DNA from: an uncultured Anaerolineales bacterium
Lineage (GTDB): Bacteria; Chloroflexota; Anaerolineae; Anaerolineales; Villigracilaceae
Assembly (NCBI GenBank): GCA_937960595.1
Contig: CALGPL010000080.1
Coordinates: 1 to 36,709 of the forward strand
Reading direction: 5' to 3'
Length of the DNA stretch: 36,709 bases
Of the stretch, positions 1 to 8,188 are shown piece by piece. The notes below the pieces were generated by a model. It did not search any database. It was not told where the DNA came from and worked only from the letters and a program-made list of their open reading frames with translations. Each line of letters begins with the position of its first letter. The first letter of the stretch is position 1. The translations under genes were made by a program, and so were the position numbers.

Positions 1-453
1 CTCATACACCTGAATGCTTTTGTCATAATCCAGCCAGTCCCGGCCCCTCCACCCCTCAAATGCCGAAGTATCCACCCCATTTTCCTGCAAATACAAGACC
101 ATCTGCTCCATATAAAACTGATGAAAAGCCCGATCCTGCTCGATGTACCTTCGCTGCTCTTCTTCGCTGGGGTCAAGATTATTGCGGCTTGGCAGCGACT
201 CGACATACTCCCGCATCTCCGCCGGAAAAGTCCCTGCATCGAAAAAATTCTCCACCACCAACGGCGTCGGCGTCGGCGTGGGGGTGGGGATCGGCGTGAG
301 CGTGGGGGTGGGAGTCGGATAGTCGGCGGTCTGCCGTCCACCGTCCGCCGTCTGCGTTCCGCGGTCTACGGTCTGCCGTCCACCGTCCGCCGTCTGCGGG
401 GCGCAGGCAACCAGCAGGGTCAAGAGCAGGGACAGGCACAGGATTCGTCTCAT
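1..453 (-). CDS. Putative lipoprotein, 3' end cut by window edge
   Basis: The frame is open from ATG at 453 down to base 1 (151 codons, no stop), so the C-terminus is missing. The N-terminus is a lipoprotein signal: MRR, a hydrophobic stretch, then a lipobox L14-V15-A16-C17. Next comes a 14-residue repeat present twice (QTADGGRQTVDRGT, then QTADGGRQTADYPT), then a Thr-Pro-rich linker of about 20 residues, typical of surface-anchored proteins, then an acidic, charged segment that I do not recognise. A GGAGG ribosome site lies just upstream of the start. It sits 63 bp downstream of the glycosyltransferase gene on the same strand and may be co-transcribed. The function is unknown; location on the outer face of the membrane is inferred from the lipobox. 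The 14-residue repeat is encoded by a degenerate 7-bp DNA repeat (see 321-397), so it may be a repeat insertion and not a functional domain. Confidence 0.75.
   Translation of the reverse strand, partial: MRRILCLSLLLTLLVACAPQTADGGRQTVDRGTQTADGGRQTADYPTPTPTLTPIPTPTPTPTPLVVENFFDAGTFPAEMREYVESLPSRNNLDPSEEEQRRYIEQDRAFHQFYMEQMVLYLQENGVDTSAFEGWRGRDWLDYDKSIQVYE
321..397. repeat. Degenerate 7-bp tandem array inside lipoprotein CDS
   Basis: Eleven consecutive 7-bp units read on the plus strand: agtcggc, ggtctgc, cgtccac, cgtccgc, cgtctgc, gttccgc, ggtctac, ggtctgc, cgtccac, cgtccgc, cgtctgc. A 42-bp higher-order period is also visible: 327-354 and 369-396 are identical. The array lies wholly in the coding region just after the lipobox cysteine and keeps the frame open. 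Units of the same type recur inside the alpha-mannosidase gene at 24928-24976. Confidence 0.9.
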
Positions 454-516
454 GGAAGCCTCCTTCAAAAAACAGGACCCATCCTTCAATCCTGGATGAG
501 GCGTGTGTGTCTGGGC

Positions 517-1200
517 TCAATCCACGAAGCGATATTTGATGAGCGTCCAGACGGCGATGAAGGCGTCTTTCATTCGGATTTTCTTGCCCTCGGAATAGTC
601 GCGCGGGTGGAACGAAATAGGCACCTCGTAGATGCGCCATTTGCGTTTCAGCACCTTGGCGGTGAATTCCGGCTCGAAGTCGAAGCGCCGGGCGTGGAGG
701 GGCATCTCGGCCACCACCTCGCGCCGGAAGACTTTGTAGCCGGTTTCCATGTCGGTCAGGATGTTGTTGTAGAGGAGGTTGGTCAGCAGGGTGAGAATCT
801 TGTTGGCGAGCATGTTCCAGAACAAAATCGCCCGATGGGGCGCGCCGAGGAAGCGCGAGCCATAGACGACATCGGCTAGACCTTCTTCGATGGGCTGGAG
901 CAGGCAGGGGTATTCGCGCGGGTCGTATTCCAGGTCGGCATCTTGGATGAGGAGGACTTCCCCGGTCGCGGCGCCGATTCCGGTGCGGACCGCCGCGCCT
1001 TTCCCCTGGTTCTTTTCGTGCAGGATGACGCGGGCGCCGCCTTGGCCGTCTATGTTGGCGAGCAGGTCGCGGGTCCCGTCGGTGGAGCCGTCATCAACGA
1101 TGATGATCTCGTCTGCCAGTTGGGTCGCCCGCACCCGCCGGATGATTTCCTCGATGCTTTTGACTTCATTGTAAACCGGTACGATGACGGAAAGCCTCAT
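517..1200 (-). CDS. Family 2 glycosyltransferase (polyprenyl-phosphate mannosyl/glucosyltransferase-like)
   Basis: A 227-residue GT-A fold glycosyltransferase. It opens with MRLSVIVPVYNE, continues with IIIVDDGSTDGT (nucleotide-sugar binding) and has the metal-binding LIQDADLEYDP motif. The mid-part has the DMETGYKVFRREV segment common in the dolichyl-phosphate mannosyltransferase (DPM1)-like group. The expected reaction is transfer of a sugar from a nucleotide sugar to a polyprenyl phosphate at the cytoplasmic membrane face; the exact sugar cannot be read. I chose ATG at 1200 and not the in-frame ATG at 1242, because 1200 begins exactly at the conserved N-terminal strand and lies 6 nt after a TATAAT box, suggesting a leaderless mRNA. 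There are no transmembrane helices at the C-terminus, as in short DPM1-type enzymes. Confidence 0.88.
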   Translation of the reverse strand: MRLSVIVPVYNEVKSIEEIIRRVRATQLADEIIIVDDGSTDGTRDLLANIDGQGGARVILHEKNQGKGAAVRTGIGAATGEVLLIQDADLEYDPREYPCLLQPIEEGLADVVYGSRFLGAPHRAILFWNMLANKILTLLTNLLYNNILTDMETGYKVFRREVVAEMPLHARRFDFEPEFTAKVLKRKWRIYEVPISFHPRDYSEGKKIRMKDAFIAVWTLIKYRFVD

Positions 1201-1206
1201 GGGGTG

Positions 1207-1212
1207 ATTATA
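1207..1212 (-). promoter_or_regulatory. -10 box of glycosyltransferase, leaderless arrangement
   Basis: The minus strand reads TATAAT, then six bases (CACCCC), then the ATG at 1200. No ribosome-binding sequence fits in the gap, so the transcript would begin at or next to the start codon. The -35 region is weak. Confidence 0.5.
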
Positions 1213-1247
1213 AACGAAATCTGTCTGTGAGAAAAAAGCCACCGTGC

Positions 1248-1277
1248 TATAATTTGAAATATCGACCGATCAGGAGG
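1248..1277 (+). promoter_or_regulatory. Extended -10 promoter and Shine-Dalgarno of AAA+ gene
   Basis: TGC-TATAAT (hexamer 1248-1253) is a consensus extended -10 element; the -35 is not recognisable. AGGAGG at 1272-1277 lies 5 nt before the ATG at 1283. Together with the box at 1207-1212 this forms a compact divergent promoter pair. Confidence 0.5.
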
Positions 1278-1282
1278 CCGCC

Positions 1283-2611
1283 ATGAGTGCTGTTCCCAGA
1301 CCCGAAGGACAGGCCCAAAGCAGCGCCTGGTATCCGCCGCCCATCACGCGGCTGGAGGATACCGGCCTTTCGCCGCTCTGGCTGCAGGACCTGGCATTGA
1401 AGATTCTCTATTTTCAGGGCTATCTCTCCGGCTTCAAGATTGCCGAGGAGATGGCTTTGCCGTTCGCCGGCATCACCGACCAGATTCTCGAGTCGCTCAA
1501 ACGGGAAAAACTGGTGGAGGTGAAATCGGCTCAGGGCGGCCTGGGCGAGGGGTCTTACCAATACGCCATTTCGGGGGCGGGCATGGTGCGGGCGCGCGAG
1601 GCCCTCGAACGCAGCCAGTATGCCGGCCCGGCGCCGGTCCCGCTGGAGGTGTACAACGAGGCCATCCGCCGACAGAAATCGGGGCGGCTGATGGTCACCA
1701 GCCGGACGATGCGCCAGATTCTTTCTCACCTGGTGCTTTCCGAGAACACCTTCCAGCGCCTTGGCCCGGCGCTCAACTCGGGCACCTCGATCTTTCTCTA
1801 TGGGCCGCCCGGCAACGGCAAGACCAGCGTTGCCAAGGCTTTCGGCAGCCTGGCGCTGAGTCAGATCATGTACATCCCGGCTGCTCTGTATATTGATGGG
1901 CAGGTGGTCAAACTATACGACTCGGTCAATCATCAACTGGCCAAGGAGGAGGACGCCACCCCAACCGGAACCGGTTCGCTGCGCACCAGCAGCCGGCGCG
2001 ACCCGCGCTGGGTCAAGATTCGCCGCCCGTTCATCATGACCGGCGGCGAGTTGACGCTGAGCGGCCTGGACCTGGTCTTCGACGATACGCACAAATTCTA
2101 CGAAGCGCCTTTCCAGGTGAAGGCCAACGGCGGCATCTTGCTCATTGATGATTTTGGCCGCCAGCAGGTCCGGCCGCGCGATCTGCTCAACCGCTGGATC
2201 GTCCCGCTCGAGAACCGCGTCGATTATCTGACCCTCCACACCGGCCGGAAGGTGGAGGTGCCGTTCGACGTGCTGGTGGTCTTCTCGACCAACCTGCCGC
2301 CGCGCGACCTGGTGGACGAGGCCTTCCTGCGCCGCCTGCGACACAAAATCGAGATCGGCGATCCGACTTTCGATGAGTATCGCGAAATTTTCCGGCGGGT
2401 GGCCCAGCAGAAAGGGGTTCAGTATAACGATCAGGCGCTGGCCTACCTGATTCAGGAATATTACATGAAGCGCAATCGCAAGGTGCGCGCTTCGCATCCG
2501 CGCGATCTGTGCGACCAGATTCTCGACATCTCGCGTTACCTGACCGTCGAGCCGGTGATGACCAAAGAGATGATCGACCGCGCCGCCAGCGCCTACTTTG
2601 TGGAGTTGTGA
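1283..2611 (+). CDS. AAA+ ATPase with N-terminal winged-helix-like domain
   Basis: This 442-residue protein has an N-terminal region (about 30-110) that looks like a winged helix-turn-helix, ending in a YQYAISGAGMVRAREA-type wing. The AAA+ module follows: Walker A GPPGNGKT (174-181), Walker B GILLIDD (284-290), a sensor-1 Asn in FSTN (334-337) and an arginine-rich FLRRLRHKI segment. The C-terminal helical lid contains RASHPRDLCDQILD. It is an ATP-driven regulatory or remodelling protein; the specific partner is unknown. It resembles MoxR/ExeA-type ATPases in general layout but is not a clear member of either. It starts the overlapping-gene run 1283-7087. Its TGA stop shares one base with the ATG of the next gene, so translation is probably coupled. 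Confidence 0.85.
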   Translation: MSAVPRPEGQAQSSAWYPPPITRLEDTGLSPLWLQDLALKILYFQGYLSGFKIAEEMALPFAGITDQILESLKREKLVEVKSAQGGLGEGSYQYAISGAGMVRAREALERSQYAGPAPVPLEVYNEAIRRQKSGRLMVTSRTMRQILSHLVLSENTFQRLGPALNSGTSIFLYGPPGNGKTSVAKAFGSLALSQIMYIPAALYIDGQVVKLYDSVNHQLAKEEDATPTGTGSLRTSSRRDPRWVKIRRPFIMTGGELTLSGLDLVFDDTHKFYEAPFQVKANGGILLIDDFGRQQVRPRDLLNRWIVPLENRVDYLTLHTGRKVEVPFDVLVVFSTNLPPRDLVDEAFLRRLRHKIEIGDPTFDEYREIFRRVAQQKGVQYNDQALAYLIQEYYMKRNRKVRASHPRDLCDQILDISRYLTVEPVMTKEMIDRAASAYFVEL

Positions 2612-3363
2612 TGACGATTTCCTGGCCGCGTCCGGCGGTCATTGCCCATCGCGGCGCTTCGGCGCACGCCCCCGAGAACACCCTGGCGGCCTTTGAGTTG
2701 GCCGTCGCCCAGGGGGCGGACGCGATCGAGTTCGATGTCAAATTGACCCGCGACGGTCACGTGGTCGTCCTCCACGATCAGACGGTCGATCGCACCACCG
2801 ACGGTCGCGGCGATCTGCGCGAGTTCCCGCTGGAGGCCCTGCGCCAACTGGACGCCGGGGCGCGCTTTGCCGACCGTTTCCGCGGCGAGCGGATTCCCAC
2901 TTTGGAGGAAGTTTTCGAGGCGGTTGGCCGACGCATCCTGATCAACATCGAGTTGACCAATTACGCCACGCCGCTGGACGGTCTCGTGCCGGCCGTGGCG
3001 GCGCTGGTCAAGAAGTTCGGCCTGGAGGAGCGGGTGCTGTTTTCGTCTTTCTATCCCCACAATCTGCGGCGCGCCAAGCGGCTTCTGCCGCAGGTCCCCT
3101 GCGGTCTGCTCACGTGGGCCGGCTGGATGGGGTGGTGGGGGCGGACGCGAGGGTGGCGCAGTCGCCTCTATGAGGCGCTCCATCCCAACGTGCGGGATGT
3201 GGAGGCCGGGCTGGTCGAGCGCGTCCGGGCGGGCGGGCGGCGCGTCCACGTCTGGACGGTCAACGCCGAGGCCGATCTCGAACGTATGCTCGCGGCCGGC
3301 GTGGACGGCGTGTTTACCGATGACCCGCCGCTGGCCCTTCGTCTGTTAAGGAGAGACAGATGA
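2611..3363 (+). CDS. ugpQ: Glycerophosphodiester phosphodiesterase
   Basis: A 250-residue GDPD-family TIM-barrel enzyme that hydrolyses glycerophosphodiesters to glycerol-3-phosphate and an alcohol. The catalytic set is visible: H13-R14 in AHRGASAHAPENT, the metal ligands E40 and D42 in AIEFDVKLTRDGH, and the second catalytic histidine H55 in VVVLHDQTVDRTTDGRG. The C-terminal VHVWTVNAE and GVDGVFTDDP motifs are also typical. There is no signal peptide, so it is probably cytoplasmic and recycles lipid-derived diesters. I chose ATG 2611, which overlaps the previous stop by one base, over upstream in-frame starts inside the AAA+ gene because the family N-terminus begins there. Length is normal for the family. 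It overlaps the next gene by four bases (ATGA). Confidence 0.92.
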   Translation: MTISWPRPAVIAHRGASAHAPENTLAAFELAVAQGADAIEFDVKLTRDGHVVVLHDQTVDRTTDGRGDLREFPLEALRQLDAGARFADRFRGERIPTLEEVFEAVGRRILINIELTNYATPLDGLVPAVAALVKKFGLEERVLFSSFYPHNLRRAKRLLPQVPCGLLTWAGWMGWWGRTRGWRSRLYEALHPNVRDVEAGLVERVRAGGRRVHVWTVNAEADLERMLAAGVDGVFTDDPPLALRLLRRDR

Positions 3364-4310
3364 TTCCCCCCGAATGGCTTGACCAGGCAGCCTTGCGGAT
3401 TGCCCCTCACATTCGGCGGACGTTGCTGACCAACGACGCCGAATTGAATCTCTATTTGAAGTGGGAGAATCAACAGGTGACCGGTTCGTTCAAGGCGCGC
3501 GGGGCCTTGAACAAAGTGCTGGCCCTGGAGACCTGGGAGCGGGAGGCGGGATTGGTGACCGCCTCGGCGGGCAATCACGGGCAGGGCGTGGCGCTCGCCG
3601 GACGCCTCACCGGCGCGCCGGTGACCGTCTTCGCCTCTGCTCATGCTGTCCCGGCCAAACTGGAGGCGATGCGCGCCCTCGGGGCGGAGGTGCGCCTGGT
3701 GGAGGGCGGCTACGAGGTCGCCGAACGGACGGCCATCCGGTATGCCGCCGAAACCCGCCGGACCTGGGTCTCGGCCTATAACGATGCTCAGGTAATCGCC
3801 GGGCAGGGCACGATCGGGCTGGAAATGATCGCCGACCTGCCGCCCGACTTGTCTTTGACCTGGCTGGTGCCGGTCAGCGGCGGCGGGCTGATCGCCGGCA
3901 TCGGCGCGGCGCTGCAGCGGCTCTCACCGCGGCCGCGCTTGGTGGGGGTGCAAGCCGAGGCCTCGGCCTTTATGCACGCCCTGTTCTACCGCGGCAGCCA
4001 GGAGGGGGTTGCCGATCTGCCCACCCTGGCCGATGGGCTGAGCGGGCCGGTCGAGCCGGGGTCGGTGACGATCCTCATGGTCAAAGAACTGGTGGACGAT
4101 ATTCTCCTGGTGAGCGAGGCCGAGATCGAGCGGGCAATCGCTTTCGCCTGGCGCCGCTACGCGCAGCGCATCGAAGGATCGGCGGCGGTGACGCTGGCGG
4201 CGGTTTTGAGCGGCCAGGTCAGAGGTCCGGCCGCGGCGGTGATTTCGGGCGGCAACATCCAGCCGGAAGTCCACGCTGCGATTTGTGCCGGGCAGGAGGC
4301 GGAGCCGTGA
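3360..4310 (+). CDS. PLP-dependent threonine/serine dehydratase
   Basis: A 316-residue fold-type II PLP enzyme. K45 in TGSFKARGAL is the Schiff-base lysine, SAGNHGQGVAL (69-79) is the classic threonine dehydratase motif, and VSGGGLIAGIGAAL is the phosphate-binding glycine loop. The expected reaction is deamination of L-threonine to 2-oxobutanoate (or serine to pyruvate). It lacks the C-terminal ACT-like regulatory domain of biosynthetic IlvA, so it resembles the short catabolic TdcB/serine racemase type; these cannot be separated from sequence alone. The start overlaps the GDPD stop (ATGA) and the end overlaps the GH3 start (GTGA), so it is translationally coupled on both sides. Confidence 0.88.
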   Translation: MIPPEWLDQAALRIAPHIRRTLLTNDAELNLYLKWENQQVTGSFKARGALNKVLALETWEREAGLVTASAGNHGQGVALAGRLTGAPVTVFASAHAVPAKLEAMRALGAEVRLVEGGYEVAERTAIRYAAETRRTWVSAYNDAQVIAGQGTIGLEMIADLPPDLSLTWLVPVSGGGLIAGIGAALQRLSPRPRLVGVQAEASAFMHALFYRGSQEGVADLPTLADGLSGPVEPGSVTILMVKELVDDILLVSEAEIERAIAFAWRRYAQRIEGSAAVTLAAVLSGQVRGPAAAVISGGNIQPEVHAAICAGQEAEP

Positions 4311-7087
4311 AAGCCAAGCGCCTCCTTTCCTGGCTGATGCTGATGCTGTGTTTGCTGTCGCTGCTTCCGCCGCAGCCGTCGGCGGCGCAGGAGAACGACC
4401 CGGCGATGGAGGCGGCTCGTTTCCTGCTGACGCAAATGACGCCCGAGGAACGCGTGGGCCAGTTGTTTCTGGTGACCTTTGTCGGCACTTCGGTTGACGA
4501 GGAATCGCAGATCTACGATCTCATCACCCGCCATCATGTGGGCGGCGTCGTCTTGCTGGCCTCCCATGATAATTTCCTGCCCGCCCCCGATACCGTTGCC
4601 GGCGCGCATCGTCTGATCGCCGATCTTCAGACCGCAGAATGGCAGTCTTCGCAGGCGGTCTATCTTGATCCGCTGACTCGCGAGTATGTGGCAAATCAAT
4701 ACATTCCTCTCTTTATCGGCATCGCCCAAACCGGGGATGGGTACCCGGACAATCAGATTCTGAGCGGGCTGACACCGTTGCCGAGTCAGATGGCGATTGG
4801 GGCCACCTGGCAGCCCGATCTGGCCGAGCGGGTTGGTCAGGTGGCGGGCCAGGAAATATCGGCGTTGGGATTTAATTTGTTCTTTGGGCCGTCGCTGGAT
4901 GTTCTGACCTCGCCCGAGTCGCTGGGCAGCAGCGGCATCGGCGTCAGCGTGTTCGGCGGCGACCCGTATTGGGTGGGGGAGATGGGCCGCGCCTATCTCC
5001 GCGGCCTGCACGCCGGCAGCAACGGGCGCATGCTGGTTGTGGCGACTCATTTCCCGGGCCGCGGCAGCGCCGATCGTCCGGCAGGGGACGAGCCGGCCAC
5101 GGTGCGCAAGTCGCTGGAGCAGTTGAAACAGATCGAATTGGCGCCCTTCTTTGCCGTGACCGGCAATGCGGGCAGTTCACAGGCGATGGCCGATGGCTTG
5201 CTGGTCTCCCACATCCGCTATCAGGGCTTTCAGGGCAATATTCGCGCGACCACCCGGCCGGTCAGTCTCGATCAGCCGGCCCTCGATCAGATCCTGGCCC
5301 TGCCGGAATTTTCCGGCTGGCGCAGCAGCGGCGGGCTGCTGGTTAGCGACGATCTGGGCAGCCGCACGATCCGCTCTTTCTATGATCCGGGCGGGACGAG
5401 TTTTTCCGGCCGTCTGGTGGCGCGGGATGCTTTTCTGGCGGGCAACGACTTGATTTATCTCGGAGACATCACCTCCAGCGACGCGCCCGACAATTACACC
5501 ACCGTGCTTCTCATCCTGGATTTCTTTGCCCGCAAATATCGCGAAGACCCCGCTTTTGCGACGCGCGTCGATGACGCCGTGTTGCGCATCCTGGCCGCCA
5601 AGTATCGTCTCTATGGCACTTTCCGTCTGCCGCGCGTCCTTCCGCTCGAGAGTGGCTTGAACGTCCTTGGCCATTCCGAGGCCGTCACGCTGACGGTGGC
5701 GCGCGAGGCGGCCACGCTGATCAGCCCTTCGCCGCTCGATTTGGATGTCGCGTTGCCCTCTCCGCCGGCGCTCCAGGAGAGGATAGTCTTCCTGACCGAT
5801 ACGCGCAGCCAGAGGCAATGCAGCGCCTGCCCGGAAACGCCGGTCTTGCCGCCCGACGCGCTGCTCAACGCGGTGCTGCGGCTGTACGGGCCGGAGGCGG
5901 GCGGCCTGGTCGTGCCGAATCGCCTGTCGGCCTATTCCTTTGAGTATCTCCCCACAGTTCTGGACGGGAATGGCGGCAACGCCTTCGAGGGCGATCTGCG
6001 TTCGGCAGATTGGATTGTCGTCAGCATGCTCGATGCCGATCCGGCCTCGCCCAATCTGACCATCCTGCGGCGTTTCCTTTCGGAGCGGCAGGATTTGCTG
6101 CGCAGCAAGCGCATCATCGTCTTTGCCTTTGGCGCGCCCTATTATCTCGACGCCACCGACATCTCCAAACTGACGGCCTACTACGGAATCTATAGCCGCT
6201 CGGGACCGTTCGTGGATGTGGCCGCCCGCCTGTTGTTCCAAGAACTGACCCCCGGCGGAGCGCTGCCGGTCTCGGTTGAGGGCGTGGGATATGATTTGCT
6301 CTTTGCGACCTCTCCCGACCCGAGTCAGGTGATCAATCTTTATCTTGAACTGCCCGTTGCAGAGACCGGCGGAGGGGGCGCGACCCTCGAACCGACTCCC
6401 ACGCCGGTGTTTCGCATCGGCGATACGATCACCGTCCGCACGGGCGTGATCCTCGACCATAACCAGAATCCGGTGCCGGACGGGACAGGCGTCCGCTTTA
6501 CACTGTCGGCCAGCGGGGAGGGGGGATTGATCCAGGAAGTCAATGCCCTGACTTTCCAGGGGGTGGCGCGCGCCTCGTTCCGCATTGACCGGCCGGGCTT
6601 GCTGGAGTTGCGGGCGGTCAGCGAACCGGCCACCACTTCGGTCGTTCTCCAGCTGAACGTTTCCAGCGATGGGCTTCAAGTGACCCTGATTGCTCCCACG
6701 CCCGAACCGCCCGTGTTGACGCCCTCCCCCACAGGGGCAGACGAGACAGAGACCGTGCGGCCGCCCCTGTTTTCGGATGGCCGTCTCGGTGTGGCAGGCT
6801 GGCTCCTGTTCGTGTTGATTTTGTCTGCAATGGGATACTTGACCTTCTGGATCGGCGTGCGGCTGGATTCGCTGCTCTGGGGGGTGCGCTGGACGCTGTG
6901 TGCCGTGTTGGGCGGGACGCTGGCCTATCTGTACCTGGCGCTTGGCCTGCCCGGCGGAACAGGATTGGTCAGCGGAGGACGAGGGTGGGCAATTGCGGGA
7001 GTCGTCCTGCTGGGCTACGCGGCGGGAGGGCTGGGGGGCTGGGCCTGGAAGAAACTGCTCAGCGGAGCAGAGAGGCAATCAGGCTGA
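4307..7087 (+). CDS. Secreted, membrane-anchored GH3-type protein (NagZ-like)
   Basis: This 926-residue protein starts at GTG 4307, overlapping the upstream stop, which puts a clean signal peptide first (cut near SAAQ, residues 25-28). Residues about 35-440 match the GH3 N-terminal barrel of beta-N-acetylhexosaminidases: MTPEERVGQLFLVTF near the start, THFPGRG near 246-252, and LLVSDDLGS with the probable nucleophile D348. A GH3 C-terminal-like domain follows (about 450-660), then a beta-sandwich Ig-like domain (about 690-790), a Pro/Thr linker, and three C-terminal membrane helices. The role is probably hydrolysis of aminosugar or glucan bonds outside the cell. Oddity: NagZ enzymes have KHFPGHG followed by a DSH dyad; here the Lys is Thr and the DSH site reads PAGDEP, so catalysis may be altered. 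Its last 29 bp overlap tail-to-tail with the convergent kinase gene. Confidence 0.85.
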   Translation: MKAKRLLSWLMLMLCLLSLLPPQPSAAQENDPAMEAARFLLTQMTPEERVGQLFLVTFVGTSVDEESQIYDLITRHHVGGVVLLASHDNFLPAPDTVAGAHRLIADLQTAEWQSSQAVYLDPLTREYVANQYIPLFIGIAQTGDGYPDNQILSGLTPLPSQMAIGATWQPDLAERVGQVAGQEISALGFNLFFGPSLDVLTSPESLGSSGIGVSVFGGDPYWVGEMGRAYLRGLHAGSNGRMLVVATHFPGRGSADRPAGDEPATVRKSLEQLKQIELAPFFAVTGNAGSSQAMADGLLVSHIRYQGFQGNIRATTRPVSLDQPALDQILALPEFSGWRSSGGLLVSDDLGSRTIRSFYDPGGTSFSGRLVARDAFLAGNDLIYLGDITSSDAPDNYTTVLLILDFFARKYREDPAFATRVDDAVLRILAAKYRLYGTFRLPRVLPLESGLNVLGHSEAVTLTVAREAATLISPSPLDLDVALPSPPALQERIVFLTDTRSQRQCSACPETPVLPPDALLNAVLRLYGPEAGGLVVPNRLSAYSFEYLPTVLDGNGGNAFEGDLRSADWIVVSMLDADPASPNLTILRRFLSERQDLLRSKRIIVFAFGAPYYLDATDISKLTAYYGIYSRSGPFVDVAARLLFQELTPGGALPVSVEGVGYDLLFATSPDPSQVINLYLELPVAETGGGGATLEPTPTPVFRIGDTITVRTGVILDHNQNPVPDGTGVRFTLSASGEGGLIQEVNALTFQGVARASFRIDRPGLLELRAVSEPATTSVVLQLNVSSDGLQVTLIAPTPEPPVLTPSPTGADETETVRPPLFSDGRLGVAGWLLFVLILSAMGYLTFWIGVRLDSLLWGVRWTLCAVLGGTLAYLYLALGLPGGTGLVSGGRGWAIAGVVLLGYAAGGLGGWAWKKLLSGAERQSG

Positions 7088-8051
7088 GGACGATCAATCC
7101 GGCTGCCGTCCACACCAGGAAACGATCGGGTGGACTGACGAGGATTCTTTTCGCCGAACCGGAAGCCCGAACTGCCGGGTAGCGGCGAGGCAAAATTTCG
7201 CGGTTCCCGACCAGCGCGGCGCGCAACGCCTCGACCGAGTCTGGTCGTTCGGCGGGATGCAGTTCCATGGCCCACAAGATGGCCTGTTCGGTGCGGAGGC
7301 TGATGGCCGGATTGATTTTGCGGGGGGCCGGCATGCTCTCCGGGTGGAGAAAGCGCGTGCGGGCGTCCAGGGGCGGGGTGTTGGTCAACAGGTGGTAGAG
7401 GGTGGCGCCGAAAGCGTAAATGTCGCTGCGCACGTCGGTGTGCAGGCCGTCGTCCCCGTATTGTTCGAGAGGGGTGTAGAGGACGGTGCCGCGTCCTTGA
7501 ATGACCGTAACGGTCATTTCGTCGGGGGCCAGGGCCTTGACCAGGCCGAAGTCGACCAGTTTGAGCAGGCCGTTTGGCGTGATCTTTAGATTCGAAGGTT
7601 TGATGTCGCGGTGCACCAGAGGGGGATTTTGCTGGTGCAAGTAGGAGAGGGCGTCTGCCAGTTGGTCGGCCCAGCCGAGAACATCTTCCTCGGCCAGGAA
7701 CGTGTTGCGCTGTTTGGCTTCCAGCATGAGCGTGCGCAAATCTTTGCCGGGAATGTAATCCATCACCAGGTAGTCGCGCGGGCCGATGGAAAAGAAATCG
7801 GAAACTTTTGGCAGATTGGGATGATCCAGGCGCGCCAGAATGGTGGCCTCGCGCAAGAATTGCTGGCGGGCCTCCTTGAGAATTTTTGCCGGTACGGTGC
7901 GGTCGTATTCGACTTCCTTGAGGGCGCATTTGCGGCCTGTTAAACGCAGGTCATCGGCCAGGTAAATGCTTCCCATTCCTCCCTGGCCAATTCGTTCGCG
8001 AATACAATAGCGACCGCGCAGCACCTCTCCGGTCTTGAGTGCGGTTGGCAT
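7059..8051 (-). CDS. Membrane-anchored Ser/Thr protein kinase
   Basis: A 330-residue Hanks-type kinase. The glycine loop GQGGMG (22-27), catalytic lysine K45, HRDIKPSN (147-154), DFG (167-169) and a TPLEQ activation segment (193-197) are all present, so it should be active. The kinase domain fills residues 15-275; a single membrane helix lies at the very C-terminus (about 312-329) with almost nothing outside, so there is no extracellular sensor domain. An AGGAAAAAGG ribosome site precedes ATG 8051. It is divergent from the FHA-winged-helix gene at 8189, a likely substrate or partner (inference). The 3' end overlaps the convergent GH3 gene by 29 bp. Confidence 0.93.
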   Translation of the reverse strand: MPTALKTGEVLRGRYCIRERIGQGGMGSIYLADDLRLTGRKCALKEVEYDRTVPAKILKEARQQFLREATILARLDHPNLPKVSDFFSIGPRDYLVMDYIPGKDLRTLMLEAKQRNTFLAEEDVLGWADQLADALSYLHQQNPPLVHRDIKPSNLKITPNGLLKLVDFGLVKALAPDEMTVTVIQGRGTVLYTPLEQYGDDGLHTDVRSDIYAFGATLYHLLTNTPPLDARTRFLHPESMPAPRKINPAISLRTEQAILWAMELHPAERPDSVEALRAALVGNREILPRRYPAVRASGSAKRILVSPPDRFLVWTAAGLIVLSLIASLLR

Positions 8052-8133
8052 CCTTTTTCCTGTTTCCTGGGATCGTGCCGTCGGCGTGGGTTTCGGCGTA
8101 TTCGGCAGAGCGGCACAGATCTTACCAATTTGC

Positions 8134-8164
8134 TATATTATACGCTTCTTTTCTCCTGTATAAT
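8134..8164. promoter_or_regulatory. Divergent promoter region, kinase / FHA regulator
   Basis: The 137-bp gap holds an AT-rich core. TATAAT at 8159-8164 (plus) lies 24 nt before the FHA gene start at 8189. On the minus strand, TATAAT at 8137-8142 faces the kinase gene. A second plus-strand candidate is TGC-TATATT at 8134-8139. No clear -35 boxes. Confidence 0.45.
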
Positions 8165-8188
8165 TCTATCGGATTGCATGGTGAAGGC

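Noticed and set aside
5177-7078. A 633-codon minus-strand frame opposite the GH3 gene
   Set aside because: No domain and compositional noise; the plus strand has a signal peptide, GH3 motifs and membrane helices.
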